Positions 5,342-5,870 of a stretch of 5,870 bases of DNA are shown here, in pieces. The stretch spans positions 1-5,870 of the forward strand of contig USTH01000064.1 in assembly GCA_900557555.1 (NCBI GenBank), written 5' to 3'. A program made the position numbers and the translations under genes. How positions within the stretch are numbered: position 1 is the first letter of the stretch; every line of letters starts with the position of its first letter. A model generated the notes under the pieces. It had not been told where the DNA came from and did no database searches. It worked only from the letters and a program-made list of their open reading frames with translations. This DNA is from an uncultured Prevotellaceae bacterium (GTDB taxonomy: Bacteria > Bacteroidota > Bacteroidia > Bacteroidales > Bacteroidaceae).

Positions 5342-5870
5342 TTACTTGACAAAGACCTTTTGACCGTTTACGATGTAAACTCCTTTCTCGAACGGCAGGA
5401 AGTGAACTCCGTGAACATTGTCGTTGAACACGCACTGTCCGGCAGCGTTATAGATGCGGAACTCTTTTTTGTTTTCAGAGGCTATCATGATGCCGCCGTC
5501 GCGTCCGTAGGCTTCCTGAATGTCTCCGTTGCGAACAGATTCGTAGATGCTGGTCTGCCCGTTGGCTTGGATGATTTCAACAGCCTGCTTGGTCAGCGTG
5601 AACGACTGGATGTTGAAGCGTGCGTATGACCTTAGGTTGTAGAGAACGCCAAGGCTTACCTCTGTCTCTTCGCCAAGGATGAAGTCGATAGATGCTTCGG
5701 TGGCAAGAGGGGTGTATGCCAAACTGTTGGTGAGTGTCTCGTTGGTAGAGAGCTCCGAGCCTAAGTTTGCCACAAGGTATGACGTGTTGTAGGTGCCGGT
5801 GCGGCTTGACGAGTAGGAATTGAATGTTATTACTATGACTTTACTAAAAAGCAAATTAATTATATAAAGG
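5342..5870 (-). CDS. C-terminal part of a T9SS-secreted protein (partial)
   Basis: The frame stays open to the window edge, so the 5' end is missing here; at least 175 codons are visible. The last 40 or so residues (EFRIYNAAGQCVFND to KGVYIVNGQKVFVK) are a type A C-terminal sorting domain of the type IX secretion system (TIGR04183-like). This directs the protein across the outer membrane and is then removed. Before it lies the end of what looks like a beta-sandwich, with strands such as ASIDFILG, EVSLGVLYN and ARFNIQSFTLTK, as in binding modules of secreted Bacteroidetes hydrolases and adhesins. That module assignment is inference. A TTG at 5854 could in principle start translation, but no signal peptide follows, and a T9SS cargo needs one. 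The real start is therefore probably beyond the window, or this is a 3' remnant. It ends at the terminator 5288-5320. Confidence 0.75.
   Translation of the reverse strand, partial: LYIINLLFSKVIVITFNSYSSSRTGTYNTSYLVANLGSELSTNETLTNSLAYTPLATEASIDFILGEETEVSLGVLYNLRSYARFNIQSFTLTKQAVEIIQANGQTSIYESVRNGDIQEAYGRDGGIMIASENKKEFRIYNAAGQCVFNDNVHGVHFLPFEKGVYIVNGQKVFVK

Noticed and set aside
5226..5435. 69-codon minus-strand frame reading through the terminator
   Set aside because: It overlaps the T9SS gene's 3' end in another frame and the terminator hairpin, and has an arginine/serine-rich composition with no domain; a shadow frame.

Overview
The window looks like a chromosomal segment from a Bacteroidales bacterium, most likely of the Prevotella group. 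The evidence is threefold. Promoter elements match the Bacteroidetes -7 consensus TAnnTTTG. A type IX secretion (T9SS) C-terminal sorting domain is present. Gene starts are preceded by A-rich stretches rather than clear Shine-Dalgarno sites. The genus assignment is inference; no rRNA or other phylogenetic marker is present.

Layout. Positions 1-531 hold no convincing protein gene. They contain a striking repeat at 111-201, in which a TTAG-centred palindrome recurs four times every 22-23 bp inside a larger inverted repeat, and a promoter-like element at 361-368. A plus-strand gene (532-1110) encodes a YqiA/YcfP-family alpha/beta hydrolase with a visible Ser-Asp-His triad. A hairpin at 1128-1168 separates it from the rest of the window, where all genes lie on the minus strand. 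The first of these (2387 down to 1223) is a membrane-anchored glycoside hydrolase of the GH88/GH105 type, split by a single-base frameshift near 1800-1822. Its promoter is clear, and a 30-bp inverted repeat covers its -7 element and probable transcription start.

Positions 5144-2590 hold three consecutive FKBP-type peptidyl-prolyl isomerase genes. They have one visible upstream promoter (5178-5185), gaps of 35 and 33 bp, and a perfect 14-bp terminator hairpin at 2522-2556. The first product is cytoplasmic (FklB-like), the second is a lipoprotein, and the third has a cleavable signal peptide. The operon therefore appears to supply one prolyl isomerase family to the cytoplasm and to the cell envelope. 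The two exported proteins carry what looks like a duplicated FKBP_N dimerisation unit.

At the right edge (5342-5870) lies the C-terminal part of a T9SS-secreted protein, ending in a sorting domain and followed by a strong terminator (5288-5320). Most of this is ordinary core and accessory genome. The least explained items are the 22-23 bp palindrome array, the operator-like inverted repeat at the hydrolase promoter, and the duplicated N-terminal units in the exported FKBPs.
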